DNA of 18,253 nt from an uncultured Porphyromonas sp. (GCA_902465775.1 CABQOJ010000008.1:1-18253); one strand, 5' to 3'. Numbered from the stretch's first letter, positions 8,131-14,215 are shown. The notes: generated by a model from the sequence alone, not told the origin. Numbers and translations: made by a program.

Positions 8131-8170
8131 GCCACGGAGGAAATATCAAATTCCTTCGTGGCTCTTTTTT
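8131..8170 (+). terminator. Strong hairpin-plus-T terminator with no obvious gene
   Basis: A 12-base-pair stem (8131-8142 with 8151-8162, one G-T pair) encloses the loop ATATCAAA and is followed by TCTTTTTT. The tRNA-Phe upstream already has its own terminator, so this either backs it up or ends an unannotated transcript from 8015-8130. Confidence 0.75.
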
Positions 8171-8217
8171 ATTCTCCACGGAGGCGCGAAGTAATTCCTC
8201 AGGCTTATGATTTCACT

Positions 8218-8268
8218 CTTCCGAAGTTTCATTTCATTCTTCCGAACTTTCATTTGACTCTTCCGAAG
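8218..8268. repeat. Three CTTCCGAA-centred repeats with a 21-base period
   Basis: CTTCCGAAG at 8218-8226, CTTCCGAAC at 8239-8247 and CTTCCGAAG at 8260-8268. The cores are small inverted repeats (CTTC-C-GAAG). The stretches between them (TTTCATTTCATT, TTTCATTTGACT) are also similar, and TTTCACT precedes the first. The exact 21-base spacing equals two helical turns. Confidence 0.8.
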
Positions 8269-8311
8269 AAATAGTCTTTTTCCTCGGAGCTATTTCGGCA
8301 TTTCCTCCGAG
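8268..8311 (+). other. Interleaved inverted repeats, possible H-type pseudoknot
   Basis: GAAATAG (8268-8274) complements CTATTTC (8290-8296). CTCGGAG (8283-8289), inside the first loop, complements CTCCGAG (8305-8311). Both loops are 8 bases and the two stems abut with no spacer, the geometry of an H-type pseudoknot. Alternatively the two stems are mutually exclusive hairpins. Transcription of the region has not been shown. Confidence 0.45.
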
Positions 8312-8391
8312 AGGTTTCAGCTCTAGTAACAGCTTTCCAGCAAATCTAAGTGGGAATTAGCCGTTTTAACTGAAGCTTTATAGGTGAGGTC

Positions 8392-8422
8392 TTGGGTAAT
8401 CCGACATTTATCAGTACTTTTG
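8392..8422 (+). promoter_or_regulatory. Promoter of the endonuclease/exonuclease/phosphatase gene
   Basis: TTG at 8392-8394 and TACTTTTG at 8415-8422 are 20 bases apart, and the -7 element is 34 bases before the ATG. Confidence 0.7.
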
Positions 8423-8456
8423 TGAAAGCGTACCCTAATACTTCAACGATTAACTT

Positions 8457-9524
8457 ATGACACATAGCACACAATATAGATGGGGCTGGTTGATCGCCCT
8501 ACTCGCTCTCTCCTTTGGGATCATATCTGCACAGCAGAGCACCACGTCTCAGCGGGTGACGGTCGCATTCTATAACTTGGAGAACCTCTTCGACACCATC
8601 GATCAGGAGAACAATGACGAGGAGTTTCTCCCCGAGGGAGCCAATCGCTGGACGCCCGAGCGCTACCAGCACAAGCTCCGCAACATGTCTCACGTCATCT
8701 CGCTCATCGGCGGTGACGGGCCTGCGATCATCGGGGTGGCCGAGATAGAGAATAGAGGCGTCCTTGAAGATCTGATCGCCGAGGAGTCGCTACGGGACAA
8801 GCACTACGATATCGTACACTACGACTCGCCTGATCGTCGTGGCATAGACTGCGCTATACTCTACCAGCCAGAGGTTTATAAGGTCTTTGCATCAGGCGCC
8901 AGAGCCGTAGAAATACCTAATGAGCCGTGGATCAAGACACGAGATGTGGTCTACGCCTCGGGACTCCTCGACGGTGAGATCGTACATATCCTCGTGGGGC
9001 ACTGGCCCTCACGCAGTGGCGGAGAGGCGGTCTCTCTGCATCGTCGTATGGCTGCGGCTAAGACGATGCGTAGCGTTGCGGACTCGCTCTATACACTCTT
9101 CCCAGGCAGCAAAGTGATCATGATGGGAGACTTCAACGATGACCCCATCAGCCCCAGTGTACGCGAAGGCCTCGGGGTGCAGAATCATCCAGAGCAAACG
9201 AAGCCGGCTGACTACTACACCCCTATGCTACAACTATATAATAAAGGCATGGGGACGCTCGCTTATCGTGACGTGTGGAATCTCTTTGACATCATTGCGG
9301 TCAATGGCGAGCTCATCGGTAGCAACCCCACGACCTGGCAACTATACCGTGACCCCGAGACGACCGACATGGCGTTTATCTTCAAGCAGCCCTTTATGAT
9401 CCAGCAGAGTGGCCAATACAAGGGGTACACGCTACGCACCTTCGTCGGCGGTCAGTGGCAGGGGGGGTACTCAGACCACTTCCCCGTGTATGTCTACCTA
9501 GTCAAGGGGGTAGCAACAAAGTAA
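8457..9524 (+). CDS. Secreted endonuclease/exonuclease/phosphatase-fold protein
   Basis: A 355-residue protein of the Mg-dependent EEP (DNase I-like) superfamily. An N-terminal hydrophobic stretch ends ISAQQ, a Sec signal peptide likely cleaved after residue 25. Catalytic motifs appear in the usual order: FYNLENLFD (N40, E42), VAEIENR (E96), DSPDRRGIDCAILY, GHWPSR (H182), MMGDFNDDP (D225, N227) and the terminal SDHFPVYV (D340, H341). All metal and catalytic residues appear intact, so an active secreted phosphodiesterase, nuclease or phosphatase is expected; the substrate cannot be told from sequence. The ATG at 8457 follows a good promoter. The sigma factor gene starts 45 bases later, so read-through is possible. 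Confidence 0.9.
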   Translation: MTHSTQYRWGWLIALLALSFGIISAQQSTTSQRVTVAFYNLENLFDTIDQENNDEEFLPEGANRWTPERYQHKLRNMSHVISLIGGDGPAIIGVAEIENRGVLEDLIAEESLRDKHYDIVHYDSPDRRGIDCAILYQPEVYKVFASGARAVEIPNEPWIKTRDVVYASGLLDGEIVHILVGHWPSRSGGEAVSLHRRMAAAKTMRSVADSLYTLFPGSKVIMMGDFNDDPISPSVREGLGVQNHPEQTKPADYYTPMLQLYNKGMGTLAYRDVWNLFDIIAVNGELIGSNPTTWQLYRDPETTDMAFIFKQPFMIQQSGQYKGYTLRTFVGGQWQGGYSDHFPVYVYLVKGVATK

Positions 9525-9569
9525 CTCCGCATCGTTGTTGCAATAGACTTTATGTAGTTGCCTCGTAGC

Positions 9570-10118
9570 ATGACCGAAGAGGAACTGCAAGAGCAGATTA
9601 TGAAGCCTGAGACACGTGCCGCTGCCTTTACGGAAGCGGTACAGATGTATCAGGAGAAGCTCTACTGGTTGATCCGTCGCATCGTCCGACAGCATGACGA
9701 TGCGGACGACGTGCTACAGGAGACCTTTCTGAAGGCGTGGCAAAATCTTGGTTCCTTCAGAGGAGAGGCAAAGTTCTACACCTGGATCTATCGCATTGCC
9801 CTCTTTGAGGCGATCAATTATAATAAAAAGAAGAAGCGCATCACGGACAACGAATACGCTGTCAGTGAAGATACTAGCTACCTCTTGGAGAGTGCCGTCG
9901 CAGACCCATACTTCGATGGAGACAAGGGTGAACTAATCTTACAGCAAGCCCTCGACACGCTCCCTCCGAAGCAGCGACAGGTCTTCGAGATGCGCTACTT
10001 TGATGAGATGCCTTATCGGGAGATGGCTACCATTACGGGAACATCGGAGGGCGCTCTCAAAGCTTCGTACCACCATGCTGTCAAGAAGATTCAGGACTAT
10101 GTCTCTAATCTGGATTAA
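9570..10118 (+). CDS. RNA polymerase sigma factor, ECF (sigma-24-like) family
   Basis: A 182-residue two-domain sigma factor. Region 2 (about residues 22-90) contains LIRRIVRQHDDADDVLQETFLKAWQ and FYTWIYRIALFEAINYNKKK. Region 4 (about 128-178) contains LDTLPPKQRQVFEMRYFDEM, then YREMATITGTSEGALKASYHHAVKKI, a helix-turn-helix for the -35/-33 element. The ATG at 9570 is preferred over a TTG at 9558 that would add four residues. A one-TM protein and a periplasmic Spy-like protein follow on the same strand, the usual layout of a membrane-stress sigma/anti-sigma cassette. This is inferred to be an alternative sigma factor released by an envelope signal. Confidence 0.93.
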   Translation: MTEEELQEQIMKPETRAAAFTEAVQMYQEKLYWLIRRIVRQHDDADDVLQETFLKAWQNLGSFRGEAKFYTWIYRIALFEAINYNKKKKRITDNEYAVSEDTSYLLESAVADPYFDGDKGELILQQALDTLPPKQRQVFEMRYFDEMPYREMATITGTSEGALKASYHHAVKKIQDYVSNLD

Positions 10119-10158
10119 ACTTATCAAGCCCATTGATATCCAATAAGGTGTAAGACGA

Positions 10159-10175
10159 GACCTCCCCGCGAGGTC
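10159..10175 (+). promoter_or_regulatory. Short hairpin between sigma and anti-sigma genes
   Basis: GACCTC and GAGGTC enclose the loop CCCGC, followed by GCTTT. There is no proper T run, so it is more likely an attenuator, processing site or stability element than a full terminator. Confidence 0.4.
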
Positions 10176-10201
10176 GCTTTAGACTACGCATACTACATCT
10201 C

Positions 10202-10648
10202 ATGCCTACACCTTCAGAAGAATTAATCCGTCAGATCCCCCCGCTCTCGGAGCGACTAGCACATTACCGTGTGCCTGAGGGCTACTTTGATGACCTATCC
10301 ACTCGGATCCTATCGCAGATACCGCTCGATGAGCAGGCGCCTGCGTCAGACGCTGTGGTGGCACCGAGCTCTCATCGCAGAGCTAAGCTATGGGTGCGGC
10401 TACGTCCGTGGACTGCTGTCGCCGCAGTCGTGATCGCTGTGGTAGCTCTATGGGGCGTATGGGGGGGAGATGTCCAGGAGCCTCTTCGCTCTAACGATGA
10501 GGTGGCCAGCTCTGTCTATGATCTCAGCGTGACTCCCCTCACCGATGCTGAGTATGCAGACTACCTTTACGAGACTTGTGTAGATATCCTCCTGGATGAC
10601 TACGCCATAGGAGAGACTATGGGGGCACTCTCTGAGGATGAGATATAA
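10202..10648 (+). CDS. Probable membrane anti-sigma factor (one TM segment)
   Basis: A 148-residue protein with no motif that names a family for certain. An N-terminal cytoplasmic part contains YRVPEGYFDDLSTRILSQIP, a phrase recurring in small proteins encoded next to ECF sigma genes in Bacteroidota. A basic patch (HRRAKLWVRLRPW) precedes a single transmembrane helix at about residues 70-88 (TAVAAVVIAVVALWGVWGG). The remaining 60 residues are acidic and would face the periplasm. Topology and position, 83 bases after the sigma gene and 25 before a periplasmic Spy-like gene, indicate an anti-sigma factor. No zinc-binding HxxxCxxC motif is present, so it would not be a ZAS-type anti-sigma. The role is inferred from context. 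Confidence 0.65.
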   Translation: MPTPSEELIRQIPPLSERLAHYRVPEGYFDDLSTRILSQIPLDEQAPASDAVVAPSSHRRAKLWVRLRPWTAVAAVVIAVVALWGVWGGDVQEPLRSNDEVASSVYDLSVTPLTDAEYADYLYETCVDILLDDYAIGETMGALSEDEI

Positions 10649-10673
10649 ATGATGACAAACGCCTAGACACGAT

Positions 10674-11147
10674 ATGACACGACGCAAGCTTTACCGCTTT
10701 CTATGGATCCTCTTTCCCATGCTACTCCTGCCCGACCTCGTTGTAGCGCAGCAGTCCCGCAGCGAAACAGACAGTCGTAGACGAGAAGAGCTGGTCAAGC
10801 AGCGCAAAGAGTTTTTCGCTCAGGAGCTAGGCCTTACAGCTGACGAAGCTACTTGCCTAGACCGCACCCTGCGAGATGCGGACAAGAAGCGTATACCGCT
10901 ATGGCGTGAGCTCCGAGAGCAGTACGAGCTGACGAAGAGCGAGACACTATCAGAGGCGCAAGCAGCTAAATGTCTCGCACGTGAGCAACAGATCAAACTG
11001 CAACTCGCGGAGATAGACGAGCAGACGATGTCTGAGCTCCGCAAGCAGATACCCGCACGCAAGCTAGTCAACTATCTACAAGTGCAGCGCGAGTTCGCTA
11101 GAAAGTATATCAAGCGCAGCCAACTCTACCGCTCAGACCGACGGTAG
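10674..11147 (+). CDS. Periplasmic Spy/CpxP-like helical protein
   Basis: A 157-residue protein with a Sec signal peptide (hydrophobic to VVAQQ, cleavage near residue 25). The mature part is almost wholly charged and helical: RREELVKQRKEFFAQELGLTADEATCLDRTL, then WRELREQYELTKSETLSEAQAAKCL. The LGLTADEA segment resembles the LTxxQ-type motif of Spy/CpxP periplasmic chaperones and sensors, with a second similar site at TLSEAQAAKCL. Two cysteines lie in the corresponding positions of these two motifs. It completes the sigma - anti-sigma - Spy-like cassette and may feed back on envelope stress sensing. Family assignment is by motif and context only. Confidence 0.65.
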   Translation: MTRRKLYRFLWILFPMLLLPDLVVAQQSRSETDSRRREELVKQRKEFFAQELGLTADEATCLDRTLRDADKKRIPLWRELREQYELTKSETLSEAQAAKCLAREQQIKLQLAEIDEQTMSELRKQIPARKLVNYLQVQREFARKYIKRSQLYRSDRR

Positions 11148-11193
11148 CTCAGCAATTACAAGCACCGTCTTGTGTATTTGCTCACCTAGGCGC

Positions 11194-11223
11194 TTGTTTA
11201 TTCAATTAAATGTCGTATCTTTG
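11194..11223 (+). promoter_or_regulatory. Promoter of tRNA-Pro
   Basis: TTG (11194-11196), 19 bases, then TATCTTTG (11216-11223). The tRNA begins 54 bases after the -7 element, so a leader of about 45 bases must be processed off. Confidence 0.8.
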
Positions 11224-11277
11224 CACCACGATCGGCACGAGAAGGGAGTTTTCCCGTATCACGCCAATCAGAAGCTT

Positions 11278-11352
11278 CGGGGTGTAGCGCAGTCCGGTTA
11301 GCGCACCTGCTTTGGGAGCAGGGGGTCCCAGGTTCGAATCCTGGTACCCCGA
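11278..11352 (+). tRNA. tRNA-Pro (anticodon TGG)
   Basis: A 75-base cloverleaf. The acceptor arm CGGGGTG pairs with TACCCCG (one G-T), followed by discriminator A. The D arm is GCGCAGTCCGGTTAGCGC, and the anticodon stem CCTGC/GCAGG encloses TTTGGGA with TGG at 11313-11315. The T arm contains GGTTCGAATCC. CCA is not encoded. Confidence 0.97.
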
Positions 11353-11373
11353 CAAAGAAGCTAAAACGACAGC

Positions 11374-11417
11374 AAAAACGACAATAGAGTGACCATGGTC
11401 ACTCTATTGTCGTTTTT
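11374..11417. terminator. Perfect 44-base palindrome, bidirectional terminator
   Basis: Two 22-base arms (11374-11395 and 11396-11417) are exact reverse complements with no spacer. Each arm ends in five A on its outer side, so transcripts from either direction meet a long hairpin followed by TTTTT. It sits 22 bases after tRNA-Pro and 30 bases beyond the stop of the convergent repeat-protein gene, serving both. Confidence 0.9.
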
Positions 11418-11447
11418 ACTAATAGCCTAGTAGACTGCAAAGGGCTA

Positions 11448-11945
11448 TCACAAGATCAGGTAAATGGCAACGGCGACGGGGAGCGGGCCGTCAATGGTGT
11501 AGCGGACGCGTGAGTCGTAGTCGTAACGCTTGTCACCGCTATAGATGCGGGTGCCGTCCCACGTGGCGATGACTCGTGAGTCGTAGTCGTAGCGCTTGTC
11601 ACCGCTGTAGAGGCGAGTACCGTCCCACGTGGCGAGGACTCGTGAGTCGTAGTCGTAGCGCTTATCACCGCTGTAGAGGCGAGTGCCATCCCACGTGGCG
11701 ATGACCCGTGAGTCGTAGTCATAGCGCTTGTCTCCGTTGTAGAGGCGAGTGCCGTCCCACGTAGCGATAACTCGTGAGTCGTAGTCGTAGCGCTTGTCAC
11801 CGCTGTAGAGGCGGGTGCCGTCCCACGTAGCGATGACTCGTGAATCGTAGTCGTAACGCTTGTCACCACTGTAGATGTATGTCTGAGCGGAGAGCGTCAG
11901 GATGCTACTGAGGAGTAGGGTTAGGAGTAAGATGGTTCGCTTCAT
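11448..11945 (-). CDS. Secreted protein of 22-residue tandem repeats
   Basis: A 165-residue protein that I cannot assign to a named family with confidence. A Sec signal peptide (MKRTILLLTLLLSSILTLSAQ) is followed by five complete and one half copy of a 22-residue repeat, YSGDKRYDYDSRV then (I/L)ATWDGTR(L/I). The repeats are nearly identical; differences are only S/N, I/L and L/I. The last half-repeat runs into a hydrophobic C-terminus, DGPLPVAVAIYLIL. Each repeat looks like a short beta-hairpin with DG/GD turns, so a beta-rich fold such as a small propeller-, solenoid- or flower-like structure is plausible. It starts 24 bases after the stop of the membrane-protein gene upstream and no separate promoter was seen, so the two may form an operon. 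A bidirectional terminator follows. Confidence 0.85.
   Translation of the reverse strand: MKRTILLLTLLLSSILTLSAQTYIYSGDKRYDYDSRVIATWDGTRLYSGDKRYDYDSRVIATWDGTRLYNGDKRYDYDSRVIATWDGTRLYSGDKRYDYDSRVLATWDGTRLYSGDKRYDYDSRVIATWDGTRIYSGDKRYDYDSRVRYTIDGPLPVAVAIYLIL
11490..11880 (-). repeat. 66-base coding tandem repeat (about 5.5 copies)
   Basis: Phrases such as GTCGTAGTC(G/A)TA(G/A)CGCTTGTC and CCGTCCCACGT (plus strand) recur every 66 bases within the repeat-protein gene. Differences are mostly silent (GTGGCG/GTAGCG, CGAGTG/CGGGTG), so the protein repeat is better conserved than its DNA. Confidence 0.9.
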
Positions 11946-11969
11946 ATTAAGTATGCTAGAGGTTGATTT

Positions 11970-13034
11970 TCAGGTTGTGGATAGAGGCACTTTCTGAGAC
12001 TGTCCTTTTGCAGTATGCTCTTCCTCGCGCTTGTACCTTTGATTGATGATGGGCAGGAGCAGGATGGCGATGACTCCTACGAAGATAGTCCACAAAGTCT
12101 GTACGGCATGCACAATCAGTGCAAACTGCCCCGCCTCGGCCTCGCTCACACCAAAAGCAGTAAGCGATATAATCACCGCGTAGTGCCACGGTCCTACCCC
12201 TGCAGGCGTAGGAACGGCAATCATCAAGGTCGAGATCACAAAGGAAGCAAAAGCGACCCGATGCCCCAGCTCAGCCGTAAAGGCAAAAGCGCCGAATGTG
12301 ACGTAGAAGAAGTAGTAGTAAAAGGCCCACAAAAGGATTGTAAGCACGAGGAACTGGCTCCAAGCGCGCCACCCTCTCAATGTCGAGGCGGCCTGCAAGA
12401 CAGATCGTAGCTTGCCTCTGACACGCTGCATGAAGCTACTCTTTCTAAAGCGATAGAGGACCAGCACGATAACAAATAGCACACCGCCTGCTATGATCCA
12501 TGCGGTGGCGTAGTCTGATGAGAAGAGGCGCCCTAGCCCACCTCCGAGCGACAGTCCCCGTGAATCTAAGATTTGGGACACAGCTCCCGTCTGAAACAGC
12601 ATCATAGTGACTAGGAGTGCTAAGACGATGAGCGCATCTGACAGACGATCTATCAGGAGCGTGCCGACCGTTGCCGAGATCGCATAGTCCTCTCTCTGCT
12701 TCATCTCCGTGCAGCGCCACACCTCGCCAGCACGAGGTATGACAAAGTTGACCGCATAGCTCCCCACTGTGATCAAGATCGGATTGATAGGACGGGCGGG
12801 CGGGTTGTAGAGCGGTTGCATCAGCAGATGCCAGCGATAACCTCGCACCACATTGCCTAGGAGCCCCAGAGGCAGAGACAAGAGCAGGTACTCGTAGCGC
12901 ACGCCATGCTGCAACAAGCGTAGCGTGTCAGCGAGTTCTAGATGGCGATAGAGGTAAAATAATATCGCTAGGCCTATGAGGAGTGGCAAGAAGTTCTTCA
13001 GCCACCACTGCCAAGAGTGTCGTACAGTCTTCAC
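11970..13034 (-). CDS. UPF0104 / lysylphosphatidylglycerol synthase-type transmembrane protein
   Basis: A 354-residue polytopic inner-membrane protein with about eight hydrophobic helices, matching the transmembrane (flippase-like) domain found alone in many bacteria and fused to a synthase in MprF. Family motifs: NVVRGYRWHLL, NFVIPRAGEVWRC (the P-R-x-G-E motif, R101-E104), LLIDRLSDALI and VPTPAGVGPWH. There is no C-terminal aminoacyl-transfer domain, so it would not itself make lysyl-PG; the isolated domain may move lipids or glycolipids. The only plausible start is a GTG at 13034, 4 bases downstream of a TACTTTTG element. The secreted repeat protein gene follows after 24 bases. Confidence 0.88.
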   Translation of the reverse strand: MKTVRHSWQWWLKNFLPLLIGLAILFYLYRHLELADTLRLLQHGVRYEYLLLSLPLGLLGNVVRGYRWHLLMQPLYNPPARPINPILITVGSYAVNFVIPRAGEVWRCTEMKQREDYAISATVGTLLIDRLSDALIVLALLVTMMLFQTGAVSQILDSRGLSLGGGLGRLFSSDYATAWIIAGGVLFVIVLVLYRFRKSSFMQRVRGKLRSVLQAASTLRGWRAWSQFLVLTILLWAFYYYFFYVTFGAFAFTAELGHRVAFASFVISTLMIAVPTPAGVGPWHYAVIISLTAFGVSEAEAGQFALIVHAVQTLWTIFVGVIAILLLPIINQRYKREEEHTAKGQSQKVPLSTT

Positions 13035-13038
13035 GCTT

Positions 13039-13046
13039 CAAAAGTA
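13039..13046 (-). promoter_or_regulatory. -7-like element unusually close to a GTG start
   Basis: The minus strand reads TACTTTTG, ending 4 bases before the GTG of the membrane-protein gene. If used, the mRNA would start at or next to the start codon. No -33 element at the correct spacing was found. Confidence 0.4.
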
Positions 13047-13181
13047 CAACAAATAGCCCATACGCCAGCGCAACGTCAAATCTTTTATGAAAGAGACTGA
13101 CCGAAGAGTAACCACATGCATGGTAGCCTGAGCTACTGAGTCGTAGGCTGTGTGACCGTTGCGGGACTGAGCCCACTCTTG

Positions 13182-14177
13182 TCACTTAAGGCGATCAATG
13201 ATTTCGTCTTGTGCACGACGCCCCTCAGGAAAGAAGCGAAAGAGTGGATAGCAGTGGCACAGCCCCTCTCCCACACGAATCTCATAAGGGACACCATACC
13301 GCACGAAAGCATCCTTAAAGTAGGGGGCACAGGCGTAAAAACACTCGCGAGAGCCGTAGTAAAGGTAGGTCTTTGGGAAGTGCGAGAAGTCTCCCACACA
13401 GCTATTGAGCATATAGGCAGGAAGCTTCTGCCCCTTGCTCAGGACAGGAGCAATAGTGCTAACGTAGTGGTAGTCGGTGATGATATCCTCCGCCGAGAGC
13501 TTCTCCAAAGAGGCTATCAGATCCGCATCGTCAGCAGTCGCTTCATACCCCTCACATAGCGAGAGCGGGCAGGCTCCAGGAGACACCGCTATGATCTGTC
13601 TCGGCATGGGCAGAGGCTCAGGCTGTACATTGTTGTGGAGCCCGAGTCCGATGGCAAGACAAGCGCCCGAGGAGAAGCCAAGGATCGAGATCTCCTCAGC
13701 TGCATAACACTCTAGCATACGCTGGTAGAGCTTATAGCACTGCTCGAAGGTCACATCCAGGCGATCCTCTATAGCTAGTGGATAGAGAAACAGCCAAACG
13801 TCACTCCCCGTCTGGTCAACTATGCGCTTGGCGAGCTTGAAGTCTCGGCTATCTGGAGGCGTAATGTAGCCACCGCCATAGAGCTGTAGCACAGCCTTCG
13901 TAGCGGGCTTCGGAGCAGCTTGTAGCTTGAGACACGAGAATCCATCGACCTCCTCAATGGAGCAGTTGTACCCCTTGAAGCGATTTAGGTCAAGCTTGAA
14001 CTTGTTACATTGCTTCGTCGCAAAAGCAATGATCTTTTTTTGTGGCATTCTGAAGAGCTTCTTGATGTTGAGAAGTCTCACGATCGTAGCCACCACGCTG
14101 TATGTGATACTCATAACTATACTGATTGCGAGAGCGTAGGAGAGTCTAGGCCTCAGCCCCACACCCTGAGGGAGCAT
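13182..14177 (-). CDS. Alpha/beta hydrolase (HSL/acetyl-esterase-like)
   Basis: A 331-residue predicted carboxylesterase-type hydrolase. VLQLYGGGYITPPDS (Y100-Y104) occupies the place of the HGGG oxyanion motif, with Tyr instead of His. GFSSG (167-171) is the nucleophile elbow with Ser169, and His308 in GEGLCHCYPLF is the likely catalytic histidine. The acid residue is not obvious: the usual Asp position in YYGSRECFYAC has no Asp. Two starts are possible. The ATG at 14177 gives an N-terminal hydrophobic helix (about residues 13-36, LSYALAISIVMSITYSVVA) and lies 30 bases from a TACCTTTG promoter. The ATG at 14114 would shorten the protein to 310 residues, closer to a cytosolic hydrolase. The first is listed because it fits the promoter distance. 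Confidence 0.8.
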   Translation of the reverse strand: MLPQGVGLRPRLSYALAISIVMSITYSVVATIVRLLNIKKLFRMPQKKIIAFATKQCNKFKLDLNRFKGYNCSIEEVDGFSCLKLQAAPKPATKAVLQLYGGGYITPPDSRDFKLAKRIVDQTGSDVWLFLYPLAIEDRLDVTFEQCYKLYQRMLECYAAEEISILGFSSGACLAIGLGLHNNVQPEPLPMPRQIIAVSPGACPLSLCEGYEATADDADLIASLEKLSAEDIITDYHYVSTIAPVLSKGQKLPAYMLNSCVGDFSHFPKTYLYYGSRECFYACAPYFKDAFVRYGVPYEIRVGEGLCHCYPLFRFFPEGRRAQDEIIDRLK

Positions 14178-14207
14178 CTAGACCAGACACTACAGTCTCC
14201 GTCAGTC

Positions 14208-14215
14208 CAAAGGTA
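14208..14215 (-). promoter_or_regulatory. -7 promoter element for the alpha/beta hydrolase
   Basis: The minus strand reads TACCTTTG, 30 bases before the ATG at 14177. The -33 element is unclear. Confidence 0.55.

Larger units (their letters stand above)
8015..8456. other. Gene-free structured intergenic region
   Basis: About 440 bases between tRNA-Phe and the next gene with no credible coding frame. It holds, in order: an imperfect hairpin around 8062-8086 (AGACA/TGTCT flanking GACG/CGTC), the orphan terminator 8131-8170, a second copy of the core CCACGGAGG (about 8176-8184, first copy 8132-8140), three copies of CTTCCGAA at exact 21-base spacing (8218, 8239, 8260), interleaved inverted repeats 8268-8311, and finally the promoter of the next gene (8392-8422). 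The recurring CCACGGAGG, CCTCGGAG and CTCCGAG words suggest an intergenic repeat element, but that needs genome-wide comparison. Confidence 0.6.

Noticed and set aside
8218..8268. 21-base repeats considered as a short CRISPR or plasmid-type iteron origin
   Set aside because: The inter-repeat sequences are similar rather than unique, there are no cas or rep genes nearby, and only three copies exist; kept only as a possible binding-site array.
11456..11869. 137-codon Thr/Ser-rich frame within the repeat-protein gene
   Set aside because: It is a second frame created by the 66-base repeat, has no signal peptide, and the in-phase frame with the signal peptide explains the locus.
11490..11880. Regular repeats considered as a CRISPR array
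   Set aside because: The 66-base units are contiguous with no unique spacers and encode a conserved peptide repeat, so this is a coding tandem repeat.
13123..13136. GTAGC/GCTAC hairpin after the hydrolase considered as a terminator
   Set aside because: The stem is only five pairs and no T run follows on the minus strand.
13152..13559. 135-codon plus-strand frame opposite the hydrolase
   Set aside because: It is antisense to conserved hydrolase sequence including the C-terminal catalytic histidine region and shows no family features.
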